Assembly (NCBI RefSeq): GCF_003326755.1
Contig: NZ_JPWH01000007.1
Coordinates: 1-64,000 of the forward strand
Length of the DNA: 64,000 nt
Direction: 5' to 3'
Origin: Thalassospira profundimaris
Lineage (GTDB): Bacteria; Pseudomonadota; Alphaproteobacteria; Rhodospirillales; Thalassospiraceae
Shown here: one piece after another, positions 56,100-64,000 of the stretch
How positions within the stretch are numbered: position 1 is the stretch's first letter
Layout: every line of letters starts with the position of its first letter
Notes under the pieces: model-generated
What the model saw: the letters and a program-made list of their open reading frames with translations, nothing else
The model's database searches: none
What the model was told of the DNA's origin: nothing
Position numbers and translations under genes: made by a program

Positions 56100-57217
56100 T
56101 ATGCCGTTCCTTCGCCCAGAATTTGGCTTGGTACCAGAACCCGGCCTTCAAACAACCGTCGTGCCGTACGAATAACACCGCCCGAGACGATTGAAAGGTT
56201 GGGGCCGGATCCCTCGATGGTCAGTTCGACATCAATGCTGCCGCTGGGATGTTCGATTTTGATCCATTGTTGTGGTACGACCGCAAGGTCGATCATGCCG
56301 TCGGCAATGCTGCCCGAAAGCGAGGCGCAACTGGCAACACAAATGGCCCCGGTAACAGCATGAGTTGCGTGGCAATTATGCGGGACAAAATAACGCGATG
56401 TAATGTGTCCGCCCTGTGCCGGTTCCGAAAGGATCGCCATTTTCGGCACCACCTTGCCGGTGCAATCGCCCAGCCCCATCAGTTCGGACGCCTTGCGGCG
56501 AACGGCTTCCATGCGGGCAAGAAGGGCGGTGTTGGCATCCAGCTCCGCCTTGGTCTCATGGCCGGTCAGGCCAAGATCGCGGGCGCGGAACATCACCATC
56601 GGCACGGCAACGTCAATACAGGTCACTTCCAGCCCATCAATATAATTGATGGGCTTGCCGGTGGGCAGCAACCGCCCGGTTTTGCTGCCCATGATTTCCT
56701 TGAATCGCAGGATCAGCGGGGCGGCGGTGCCGGGAACACCATCAATGGCCGCATCCCCGCTATAGGTAACGGTTCCGCCGGGTGTCGGAACCACGGCATC
56801 GACCAGGGCACCAACATTGCGGTTATAAATGCGCACCAGCGTTTCATCACCGGTAATTGGTACCAGGCCCGCCTCGATGGCAAAGGGGGCGACGGCCGCT
56901 GTCATGTTACCGCAATTGGGGTTGGTATCGACCTCTGCCCGGTCAATGGCGACCTGGGCAAACAGAAATTCAACATCGGCATCGGGCCGGTCGGAGGGCG
57001 ATACAATGCAGCTTTTGCTGGTCAGGGTATCGGCCCCGCCAATGCCGTCGATCTGTCGTTTGTCAGGCGACCCCATTGCCGCAAGCAGGATGCGGTCCCG
57101 CAGGGTGACATCTTCGGGAAGGTCGCTTGCCAGAAAAATCGGCCCCTTGGAGGTGCCGCCCCGCATCATGACACAGGGCACGGCATGTTGGTCATTGGAT
57201 ATGATGGTATTTTTCAT
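56099..57217 (-). CDS. PrpF-family isomerase (aconitate / oxalomesaconate type)
   Basis: 372 residues, diaminopimelate-epimerase-like fold. N-terminal signature VPCVMMRGGTSKGPIFLASDLPED (about 13-36) is that of PrpF. Other motifs are GIGGADTLTSKSCIVSPS and NPNCGNMTAAVAPFA. PrpF proteins shift a C=C double bond, e.g. 2-methyl-cis/trans-aconitate isomerisation or 4-oxalomesaconate tautomerisation. Beside TTT and Tcu genes, a role in trans-/cis-aconitate or similar conversion is plausible. GalD-type 4-oxalomesaconate tautomerase is the main alternative. 15 bases downstream of tctA. Confidence 0.85.
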   Translation of the reverse strand: MKNTIISNDQHAVPCVMMRGGTSKGPIFLASDLPEDVTLRDRILLAAMGSPDKRQIDGIGGADTLTSKSCIVSPSDRPDADVEFLFAQVAIDRAEVDTNPNCGNMTAAVAPFAIEAGLVPITGDETLVRIYNRNVGALVDAVVPTPGGTVTYSGDAAIDGVPGTAAPLILRFKEIMGSKTGRLLPTGKPINYIDGLEVTCIDVAVPMVMFRARDLGLTGHETKAELDANTALLARMEAVRRKASELMGLGDCTGKVVPKMAILSEPAQGGHITSRYFVPHNCHATHAVTGAICVASCASLSGSIADGMIDLAVVPQQWIKIEHPSGSIDVELTIEGSGPNLSIVSGGVIRTARRLFEGRVLVPSQILGEGTA

Positions 57218-57232
57218 GATGTTTGTTCCCCC

Positions 57233-59212
57233 TTATCCCAACGGCCAGGGAAGATCGACCAGGTCCTGAAGCAGACCACCCGGGAAATCCAGAACCAAAG
57301 ACCAGGCGAGGATGCACATGCCCCCCATTGCCAGGCCGGTCAGAAGCAAAGTCCGCAGCCACGACGCGTGGGCTTTGAGGCGCAAAAAGGCAATGAAAAA
57401 GCCGGTAATGGCGATCAGGAAGCCAAACAGCGCGGTACCGGCAACCAGCCCGCCAACCCACAGAACGTAATGCCACAGGCCGGCATTGGGTTTGTCTTCG
57501 TGGTTGGCAAGGTCAAATTCGTGGTCAAAATTGGCCCCGTGCGAAGGCGGGCTGACCACCAGTTGCCAGATCAGAACGGCCGTGACAATAAACATGACCA
57601 CCGATACCGCCCCGGTGAACACACTGCCAAGGAAGGTGTGCTGGGTTGCATCCCAGATGCCAAGCGCAAAAATCGCAAGGATCAGACCGGCAAACAGAAT
57701 TTGCGGCGCGCGCTTGGGCGAATGGGAATGGCTGCTTTCTTCTTCCTCCACCGGATTGACCGGTTGTTTGCGCATGCCCATGATAATGGAAATGATGGTC
57801 AGCGCCAGGATGATCATGACACCCGGACGGGTCAGAAAGCCCCAGTCATAGAATTGCAGCGCCTGATACAGATAGGTTTCGGTGTTGGCGGCCAACACAA
57901 AACCAATCAGGAAGGCCGGGCGGGGCCAGCCAAAACGTTTCATCAAAACGCCGAGAACACCCAGCGCCAGCAGGGCCACCATGTCCGAGAGCGAACGCGT
58001 TGCCTGGAAGGCGGCAAAACAGATGATGGTGATCATGAACGGCGCAAGATAGCCGTATTTGATCGTGGTCAGCTTTGATACAAAAGGCGAGAGCAGAAGG
58101 GCGCCACCAGCCCCCACCACATTGGCAATCGCCAGCGACCAGATGATGGTATAGGTGATGTCCAGATCACGGCCCACCATTGCCGGGCCGGCTTCAAGAC
58201 CGATCAGCACCATGCCGCCCAGAAAAACCGCCATGCTGCCCGAACCGGGAATACCAAACAGAAGGGTGGGAACAAGTCCGCCGCCTTCTTTGGCGTTATT
58301 GGCACTTTCGGGGGCCAGAACGCCGCGAATGTCACCTTTGCCGAACTGGGATTTGTCCTTGGCCGTCTGCACGACATGACCATAGGCGATCCAGTCCACC
58401 ACACTGCCGCCAAGACCGGGCAGGGCACCGACGATGCTGCCAAGACCCGCGCAGCGCAGACACAGCCATTTATGGCGGATCATGTCGCGAACACCGTCTT
58501 TCCAGCCCGAACCAAGGGTGCCGTTATCGGCGATGGAACGGTTCTGGCGACACAGATCGATAATTTCGGGGAAGGCAAACATGCCAAGGCCGACAATGAC
58601 CAGCGGCAGGCCATCCATCAGATAAACCGAATCAAAGCTCATGCGCAGTTCGCCGGTGGCAGGGGCCGCACCCAGCGCGCCCAGCAGCAGGCCAAGACCA
58701 GCGGCAATAATGCCCTTGGGCAGGCTTTTACCGGCAAGAACGCCCACCATTGACAGGCCAAGAACCGCCAGCATGAACAGTTCGGCCGACCCGAATGACA
58801 GAATAAGCGGCCGGGCAATGACGACAAAGCCGGTCAGAATAACCGCGCCGACCAGACCACCCACGAGCGATGCCGAAAAGGCAGCCCCCAGCGCACGTGC
58901 GCCGTGGCCTTTTTTAGCCAGCGGGAAGCCGTCAAGCACGGTGGCCTGCGAGGCGCTTGATCCGGGAATGCCCATCAGGACGGAGGTAAAAGTATCGGAT
59001 GTCGGGATCACGGCGACAAGGCCGATCAACATTGCCAGGGCGGAAATCTGGTCCATGCCATAGATGAACGGCAACAGCAGGGACAGTCCCACGATGCCGC
59101 CAAGCCCCGGCAAAATACCGACAATCATTCCCATTCCCACGCCGAGCACCAGATACATCAGATGCTGGGGCTGCGTGAAATGAGACAAAGCTGTCATCAT
59201 TGCATCTAGCAT
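57233..59212 (-). CDS. tctA: TTT transporter permease, TctA fused to TctB-like domain
   Basis: 659 residues, about 150 more than a simple TctA (~500). The TctA part (about 1-500) has GVGMGMIVGILPGLGGIVGLSLLLP, PGSSASQATVLDGFPLAKKG, GIPGSGSMAVFLGGMVLIGL and AALGSIVGALPGLGG-like repeats. After a polar loop (EEEESSHSHSPK, ~500-515) the last ~145 residues have four hydrophobic segments like TctB. No separate tctB gene lies between tctC and tctA, so the fusion supplies the small subunit. Expected substrates: citrate, tricarballylate, aconitate. Alternative start codons a few residues in cannot be excluded. Confidence 0.88.
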   Translation of the reverse strand: MLDAMMTALSHFTQPQHLMYLVLGVGMGMIVGILPGLGGIVGLSLLLPFIYGMDQISALAMLIGLVAVIPTSDTFTSVLMGIPGSSASQATVLDGFPLAKKGHGARALGAAFSASLVGGLVGAVILTGFVVIARPLILSFGSAELFMLAVLGLSMVGVLAGKSLPKGIIAAGLGLLLGALGAAPATGELRMSFDSVYLMDGLPLVIVGLGMFAFPEIIDLCRQNRSIADNGTLGSGWKDGVRDMIRHKWLCLRCAGLGSIVGALPGLGGSVVDWIAYGHVVQTAKDKSQFGKGDIRGVLAPESANNAKEGGGLVPTLLFGIPGSGSMAVFLGGMVLIGLEAGPAMVGRDLDITYTIIWSLAIANVVGAGGALLLSPFVSKLTTIKYGYLAPFMITIICFAAFQATRSLSDMVALLALGVLGVLMKRFGWPRPAFLIGFVLAANTETYLYQALQFYDWGFLTRPGVMIILALTIISIIMGMRKQPVNPVEEEESSHSHSPKRAPQILFAGLILAIFALGIWDATQHTFLGSVFTGAVSVVMFIVTAVLIWQLVVSPPSHGANFDHEFDLANHEDKPNAGLWHYVLWVGGLVAGTALFGFLIAITGFFIAFLRLKAHASWLRTLLLTGLAMGGMCILAWSLVLDFPGGLLQDLVDLPWPLG

Positions 59213-59246
59213 TTAAAAACTCCGGCAAAAGGCAAAGTTCACCCGT

Positions 59247-59308
59247 TCCCTGAAAGCGACACAAATGTCGCAGGGAGAGAAAAAGAGGGGGTGGACATTG
59301 CCCACCCC
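59247..59308 (-). terminator. Two hairpins between tctC and tctA
   Basis: A nested stem (tccct/aggga around gcgaca-caaa-tgtcgc, 59247-59276) and a second stem (ggggtgg-N7-ccacccc, 59288-59308) fill the 130-base gap. They probably raise tctC mRNA over tctA. Confidence 0.5.
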
Positions 59309-59342
59309 GATTCAGGAAAAGGGAGACTTCAGGTTTTAAGGT

Positions 59343-60443
59343 TTAGAACTGGACCGAATATTTTTCGGTCAGCCATTTTTGGACCCAGGTGCGGGCATCT
59401 TCGGGCACATTCACAGCCTGGCGGAAAATGCGTTCTGCCGGTTCGCCGACAATCTGTTTATAGGCACCAAGGGTGGCTTCACGATCGGCAATGAAGCTTT
59501 CTTCTTCGGTGGCCGAGATCGCCGCTTTGCGATAGGCCTCGACAATGTTTTCCGGCGTATCCTTGGGCAGGAAGACCATTTTCTGGGCCGGGAAACCGGC
59601 AATAAAGAATGCCTTATAGGCTTCCCATGCCGGGCCGGAGGGCTTTTCGCCCTTCATCATTTCATAGGCTTCGGGGAAGCTGGGCAGATCGGGGAAGGAC
59701 GGATCGCGGACGATATTGCCATCGTCATCCAGCGCACCCCACGAAAACAGCGGAACAGCGGAGCCGATATTGACCAGCGGTGTGACGTTATTGATATAGG
59801 CCGACGAGGTTTGATAGTCGATATTGACTTCGCCCCGTTCAAAGGCCAGACGTCCGGCCCCACGGCCTTTCATGCCAAAAACGGCATCCACATCCAGACC
59901 CAGCAATTCAAAGGCCAGCAACGGCACCAGATCCAGCGAGGTTGCACCCTGGCTGCCATAGCGCAGGTTGATTTCCTTGAGCGCATTGAGGTCGGCTGCC
60001 GATTTAACGCCAAGATCGGAATTGACATACACCACACCACCGGTAGGTGACGCCAGAATGACACGCCAGTCGCGCATTTCGTACTGAACCCGTTTGTCCT
60101 GCAACAGGTACGGGAACTGTGTGGAACCTGATGTGCCAATCGCGGTCAGCCCATCGGGTTTTGCCCGGGCTTCAAACTGGTTGGCACCCGATGTCGAGCC
60201 CCCACCGGGAACGTTTTTGACAACGACGGTCGGCTTGCCGGGCAGAAAAATGCTGAAATAAGGGGCCCAGAAACGTCCCCACGTATCTGTCCCGCCACCT
60301 TCGCTAAATGGAATAATCAGTTCGACTCGCTCTCCGGCAAAGTCGGGTTCCTGGGCGCTTGCACTTGCCGCAAAACCACAGGTCAGGGCGGCGGCTGCAC
60401 ATACGGCTGTCAATGAGTGTTTAAAAGAGCGTCCCCACGACAT
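59343..60443 (-). CDS. tctC: Tricarboxylate-binding periplasmic protein (TctC family)
   Basis: 366 residues from ATG 60443 (GGAGGG upstream; the longer in-frame start at 60605 lies in the promoter gap). Signal peptide residues 1-~30, ending SASAQEP. Bug/TctC signatures: VELIIPFSEGGGTDTWGRFWAPYF and VVKNVPGGGSTSGANQFEARAKPDG. A 'Venus flytrap' binder that delivers the ligand to TctA(B). First gene of the operon, divergent from tctDE over 246 bases. Confidence 0.9.
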   Translation of the reverse strand: MSWGRSFKHSLTAVCAAAALTCGFAASASAQEPDFAGERVELIIPFSEGGGTDTWGRFWAPYFSIFLPGKPTVVVKNVPGGGSTSGANQFEARAKPDGLTAIGTSGSTQFPYLLQDKRVQYEMRDWRVILASPTGGVVYVNSDLGVKSAADLNALKEINLRYGSQGATSLDLVPLLAFELLGLDVDAVFGMKGRGAGRLAFERGEVNIDYQTSSAYINNVTPLVNIGSAVPLFSWGALDDDGNIVRDPSFPDLPSFPEAYEMMKGEKPSGPAWEAYKAFFIAGFPAQKMVFLPKDTPENIVEAYRKAAISATEEESFIADREATLGAYKQIVGEPAERIFRQAVNVPEDARTWVQKWLTEKYSVQF

Positions 60444-60689
60444 CTTGTATTCCCTCCGATAATGTTGTTGTCTCTCAATCGGAAGGATGCGCGTGCCATA
60501 TGTAGATCTGTATGATGTACCAACAAACGATTTCCTCCCGAACAGGCATTCGGCTGTTGTTTTTGCTCCGGTCATTGCCGGGGTGCCGTTCGCCTGTAAG
60601 ATCACTTTAGTCGATAAAAGCTGTCAGTTTGCTGTCTGCATTTAAAATTTTGTAGTTTACGGATCATTTTTCAATGCGACTGGGCATAT

Positions 60690-61352
60690 ATGCGTATATT
60701 GATCGTTGAAGATAACCTTGTTCTGGCAGGCAAGATTGCCGCGGCCATGCGCCAGATGGAACACGCTGTGGATCTGGTTCACGACGGCGAAGATGCCTTG
60801 CGTCTGGTTCTTCAGGAAACATTTGATCTGTTGATTCTCGATCTGTCCCTGCCAGGGATGGACGGGCTGGATATTCTGAAAACCGTGCGGATCCGCAAAA
60901 TCAATTTGCCCGTGCTGATACTGACAGCCCGGGGCAACCTGGATGAGCGGGTGGCCGGCCTGGATGCCGGGGCGGATGACTATATGGTCAAGCCGTTTGA
61001 GCTTTCGGAACTGGAAGCCCGTGCGCGCGCCCTTTTGCGGCGCAATGTCGGGGTTAGAAACCCGGATATTGCGGTGGGAAAACTGGTCTTCAATTCCATT
61101 GACCGGTCGGTAACGGTGGCAGGCCAGCCGGTTTCTTTGACGCCGCGTGAACGTGGCGTGCTGGAGGTTTTGCTGCTGAATATCAGCCAGGTGATCAGCA
61201 AGGAAAAAATCGCCCTGCATTTGTTTGGTTTCGATGACGAGGCCAGTGTGAAATCGATAGAGCTTTATATCAGCCGCCTGCGCAAAAAAATCGCCAATAG
61301 TGGCGTGGACGTGCGGACAATTCGCGGGCTTGGTTATATGATTGACGAATGA
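60690..61352 (+). CDS. tctD: Response regulator, OmpR family (TctD-like)
   Basis: 220 residues. The receiver domain (1-~115) has the acidic pocket ED (7-8), phospho-acceptor Asp51 (ILDLSLPGMDG), Thr in LTARG and Lys in VKPF; the winged-helix output domain (about 125-220) has LTPRERGVLEVLL and SIELYISRLRKKI. Divergent from tctC, as in the tricarboxylate-responsive TctDE of Salmonella; expected to activate the importer. Four-base overlap with the kinase gene. Ribosome site is weak. Confidence 0.9.
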   Translation: MRILIVEDNLVLAGKIAAAMRQMEHAVDLVHDGEDALRLVLQETFDLLILDLSLPGMDGLDILKTVRIRKINLPVLILTARGNLDERVAGLDAGADDYMVKPFELSELEARARALLRRNVGVRNPDIAVGKLVFNSIDRSVTVAGQPVSLTPRERGVLEVLLLNISQVISKEKIALHLFGFDDEASVKSIELYISRLRKKIANSGVDVRTIRGLGYMIDE

Positions 61353-62749
61353 CGGATAACACTAAAACCACTTCGCTGCGCGCCAGACTGTTATTGTGGC
61401 TTTTGCTGCCGGGCCTGATTATGGGGACCGGGTTGCTGGCCAAGAACTATCTTTCGGTAAGCGAGGTCGCAAACCGTATTCAGGATCGCCTGTTGGTCGC
61501 CCTGGCCGTGACAATTTCCGAACATGCCATTAAATCGCGCGGGGATTTGCTCTCGCGCGATATTGAATTGCTGCTTGAGGAATTCACCCGCGAAAATACC
61601 TATTATCGGGTGCAGGGGCCTGATGGCGCCTTTGTGACAGGGGATACCGGTTTACCGCGTGCGCCGACAGATCTGGTGTTACAGCCGGGTGTGCCGCATT
61701 TTTACAATGCGCATTATCGCAACGAAGATGTGCGCGCCGTGACCATGAAATATCTGGTTTCCGACCCGTCATCGAACATTCATGGCTGGGTGACGATTGA
61801 TGTCAACCAGACGCGCCGTCAGCGCGACAGCCTGATTTATGACGAACTTACAGGCTCGCTGACCGATTATCTGGTTTTGATGTTTCTAAGCGGCATTTTT
61901 GCCTGGATCGGGGTATCGCGCGGTCTGGCACCCTTGCAGCGTTTGCAGCAGGCCATTCGTCGTCGCTCGACGGATGATCTGCGCCCCATCCGTCATGTTA
62001 TGCCCAAGGAAGTTACCGAAGTTGTCAGTTCGCTAAACGCGCTTCTGGCGCGTCTTGAGCGGTCAATTACCGCCAACCAGCGCTTTATTGCCGATGCCTC
62101 GCATCAGTTGCGAACCCCCCTTGCAACCGTGCAGGCGGAGGCGGAATGGGCCCTGCGAACCATTCACAGCGACGAAGACCGCCAGGCTCTGGAACGCATT
62201 GTCCAGCAAACGCGCGAAACGTCCAGGTTGACATCGCAGCTTTTGAATTTGGCCCGTGTCTCCCCCGAAGGGCGCAAGGCGGGGTCGCTGGTGAAGATCA
62301 ATCTGCTGGAATTTGCATCGGGCGTGACGGCGGAAAAAGTGCGTGCCGCTTTGCATTATCAGGTTGATTTGGGTTTTGATGACCAGAGCGAGGGCATGAA
62401 TTGCGAGATTGAAACCGGTAACGAAGTGTTGTTGCACGAAGCCCTGTGTAACCTGATTGACAATGCCATGATCTATTGCCCGCCGGGATCGGCGATCACG
62501 GTGCGCGTGATTGGCAGCGGGGCTGTCACCGGCCCGATTATCGAGGTGGAAGATAACGGACCGGGCATTGCCCCGGAGGACCGGGAACGGGTTTTGGGCC
62601 GGTTTGTGCGCCTTGATAACGATAATCAACAGGGTTGCGGGCTGGGTCTTGCCATTGTCAAGGAGGTGGCCGATGCCCACGAGGCCCAATTAAGCTTGGA
62701 AGACGGGACAGATGGCACAGGATTGCGGGTTCGCATTGCCTTTCCCTGA
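61349..62749 (+). CDS. tctE: Sensor histidine kinase (TctE-like)
   Basis: 466 residues. Transmembrane segments at about 14-32 and 172-190 enclose a ~140-residue periplasmic sensor region; HAMP-like region follows, then HisKA with His252 (FIADASHQLRTPLATV), N-box ALCNLIDNAMIYC, and G-boxes DNGPGIAPEDR and GCGLGLAIVKEV. It senses a tricarboxylate in the periplasm, possibly with TctC, and phosphorylates TctD. Operon with tctD (ATGA overlap). Confidence 0.9.
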   Translation: MTDNTKTTSLRARLLLWLLLPGLIMGTGLLAKNYLSVSEVANRIQDRLLVALAVTISEHAIKSRGDLLSRDIELLLEEFTRENTYYRVQGPDGAFVTGDTGLPRAPTDLVLQPGVPHFYNAHYRNEDVRAVTMKYLVSDPSSNIHGWVTIDVNQTRRQRDSLIYDELTGSLTDYLVLMFLSGIFAWIGVSRGLAPLQRLQQAIRRRSTDDLRPIRHVMPKEVTEVVSSLNALLARLERSITANQRFIADASHQLRTPLATVQAEAEWALRTIHSDEDRQALERIVQQTRETSRLTSQLLNLARVSPEGRKAGSLVKINLLEFASGVTAEKVRAALHYQVDLGFDDQSEGMNCEIETGNEVLLHEALCNLIDNAMIYCPPGSAITVRVIGSGAVTGPIIEVEDNGPGIAPEDRERVLGRFVRLDNDNQQGCGLGLAIVKEVADAHEAQLSLEDGTDGTGLRVRIAFP

Positions 62750-62814
62750 CCCGGACGAGCCAGGGAAAAAACATTGCGAAACCGCCTTATCGTGCCAAAG
62801 CAAAACCAGGGCTG

Positions 62815-63942
62815 TCAAACCTTTTTGGTTTTGCAGCTTCCCACCAGTGGTTTGTGGTCGTTCTTTTCAACGGCAAAAACCACAAGGGCAATCAGCCGGT
62901 AAAAACCATGCACAAACTTGCCATAGGGCATGGACAGGAACAGTGTCAAGATGACGCCAAGATGCAGGCAAAGCGTAAACCCGACATAGGGCGTGTCGCG
63001 CACAAGCATCAGGGCCAGGCCGGTGATCGCACTTAAAAGCAGCAAAACCAGAAAACCGACATCCATGCCCTTGTTGGTTTTTCCCTTGGGCATCGGGTCT
63101 GCCTTGGCCTTAAGGACCAGCAAACCAATCGGGCCAATGATCAGACCCAGCCCGCCAGTAATGCCAAACAGTTTGGGCAGGCTGAGAAAGCCGTAAGGGG
63201 CGGGAAGATCAAAGCCGTAATGCAGAATTGTGCCCGACGAGGTGGCGGCAAAACACAGCATGAAGCCCCAAAATGTGAATTGGTGAAACCAGCGCCGCGC
63301 CATTGACGGTGTTTCAGTCGGGTAGGAACAGCCCTGACCATTGCCACCATCAAGATATTTAAGCGACAGGGCATCCTTTATGCCCTGAAAAACCTGCCGG
63401 AAATTGAGCCGGTGCGGGGCAGGAAGCTGCATGGTGCGCCAGAATTTAACACAGGACAGCACAAGCGCCAGGGCGACAAAAAGCCCGACTGCGCCAAAAA
63501 GACCAGCCAGAACATTGTGGGGAATGACGCCGTAAAACCCGTTGTCATGGCGGGCAAAGAAATTTTCGCCCGTCAGGCTGGCGGTTAGGGCGGTAAACAG
63601 GGTGATGACAACAATCGATAACAGGCTGACCCACAGGCCGTTCCGGGCAAAAAGTTTGCCCATAAAGCCCGGCCAGGCATAAACGCCGTAATTTTCCTGG
63701 CGCAGCTCGGCCATTGCGGCAGGCACATTCAGGTTGAATTCATGGGGCGGGGCATATTGACAATTATGATAACAGGCCCCGCAATTGTGGCACAGATTGG
63801 CAAGGTAATCGACAGTGTCGGCATTAAATTCCAGCCGCAATTCCATGGCCTGAAACACGGCACAATGGCCTTCGCAGTAACGACAGGCGTTACAAATCGA
63901 CATCACCCGTGCGGCTTCGGCTGTTTTAGTGGTTGAGCGCAT
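62815..63942 (-). CDS. tcuB: Tricarballylate utilisation iron-sulfur membrane protein TcuB (CitB)
   Basis: 375 residues from ATG 63942, which overlaps the end of the preceding gene by 17 bases; an in-frame ATG at 63987 would extend the overlap to 62 bases. Two CxxCxxCxxxC [4Fe-4S] motifs are visible: Cys17/20/23/27 and Cys51/54/57/61. Then about six transmembrane segments follow, with a His-containing stretch suited to haem or quinone contact. In Salmonella, TcuB reoxidises the FADH2 of tricarballylate dehydrogenase TcuA and passes electrons to the quinone pool. The upstream fragment fits TcuA. Confidence 0.9.
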   Translation of the reverse strand: MRSTTKTAEAARVMSICNACRYCEGHCAVFQAMELRLEFNADTVDYLANLCHNCGACYHNCQYAPPHEFNLNVPAAMAELRQENYGVYAWPGFMGKLFARNGLWVSLLSIVVITLFTALTASLTGENFFARHDNGFYGVIPHNVLAGLFGAVGLFVALALVLSCVKFWRTMQLPAPHRLNFRQVFQGIKDALSLKYLDGGNGQGCSYPTETPSMARRWFHQFTFWGFMLCFAATSSGTILHYGFDLPAPYGFLSLPKLFGITGGLGLIIGPIGLLVLKAKADPMPKGKTNKGMDVGFLVLLLLSAITGLALMLVRDTPYVGFTLCLHLGVILTLFLSMPYGKFVHGFYRLIALVVFAVEKNDHKPLVGSCKTKKV

Positions 63943-64000
63943 AATCGGCGGCCTCGTTTCCTGCAATTCGTCCAAATACATTGCCAATGGTCATGCCGAT
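63926..64000 (-). CDS. tcuA: C-terminal end of TcuA (FAD tricarballylate dehydrogenase), partial
   Basis: The last 24 codons and stop, read leftward from the window edge: IGMTIGNVFGRIAGNEAADYALNH. The VFGRIAG-x-EAA ending is that of fumarate-reductase-like flavoproteins, in which this tail completes FAD binding. Directly precedes tcuB, as in tcuABC operons, where TcuA oxidises tricarballylate to cis-aconitate. Only this tail is in the window, so the name rests mostly on the neighbour. Confidence 0.7.
   Translation of the reverse strand: MGMTIGNVFGRIAGNEAADYALNH

Noticed and set aside
56249-58078. 609-codon open frame on the plus strand opposite prpF-like and tctA genes
   Set aside because: It lies wholly antisense to two well-recognised genes, is rich in His/Gly/Gln typical of reverse frames in this base composition, and matches no family.

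Overview
The base composition, dense operons with one- to four-base gene overlaps and the gene families present suggest a heterotrophic alphaproteobacterium. The mix of TRAP, TTT and ABC importers with inositol and tyrosine catabolism would suit a marine Rhodospirillales member such as Thalassospira, but this placement is inference from gene content only. I see no rRNA, tRNA, CRISPR array, transposase or phage gene in the window.

Layout. (1) 1-5.9 kb: two-partner secretion locus, with a 5'-truncated giant repetitive adhesin (TpsA) and its outer-membrane transporter (TpsB). (2) 5.9-19.2 kb: myo-inositol locus. One minus-strand operon reads periplasmic binding protein, permease, ATPase, iolC-DUF2090 fusion, iolD, iolE, iolB, mmsA/iolA, iolG. 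An RpiR-type regulator lies just upstream, and a second Gfo/Idh/MocA dehydrogenase is divergent from it. Candidate operators flank the regulator gene. (3) 19.2-29.2 kb: complete tyrosine/homogentisate route (hpd, hmgA, fahA, maiA) with Lrp, IclR and MarR regulators and a TRAP importer. hmgA has a clear palindromic operator. (4) 29.7-44.3 kb: a Ter-type stress-response island, all on the plus strand. It holds a DUF1523 membrane protein; a translationally coupled nucleotide-like biosynthetic trio (PRTase-TRSP, HAD phosphatase, StiP-PELOTA); TerD, TerB, a CaCA cation exchanger, TerD, TerD and a TerA-like protein; and three TerY vWA proteins, a PP2C phosphatase and a protein kinase (TerY-phosphorylation triad). 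No terC is present in the window. (5) 44.3-46.8 kb: a SnoaL-like protein, L-lactate dehydrogenase and an HSL-type esterase preceded by a perfect 10-bp-arm palindrome. (6) 46.9-54.3 kb: a peptide-type ABC importer operon with a Tat-exported binding protein, followed by a CocE/X-Pro-type hydrolase. (7) 55.0-64.0 kb: a tricarboxylate locus. A TTT importer (TctC and a TctA-TctB fusion) is divergent from a TctDE two-component system and is co-transcribed with a PrpF-family isomerase and an isocitrate/isopropylmalate-dehydrogenase-like enzyme. TcuB and the last 24 codons of TcuA lie at the right edge.

How the parts work together. Regions 2, 3, 6 and 7 each pair an importer with its catabolic enzymes and, except for 6, a local regulator. 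Region 4 is the most unusual. It combines Ca2+-binding TerD-family proteins, vWA proteins, reversible Ser/Thr phosphorylation, a cation exchanger and a small biosynthetic module that probably makes a nucleoside-like metabolite. The Ter family is described in the comparative-genomics literature. This composition (CaCA exchanger present, TerC absent, DUF1523 leader, three TerY copies, and a phosphatase with an acidic linker and beta domain) looks like a distinctive variant.
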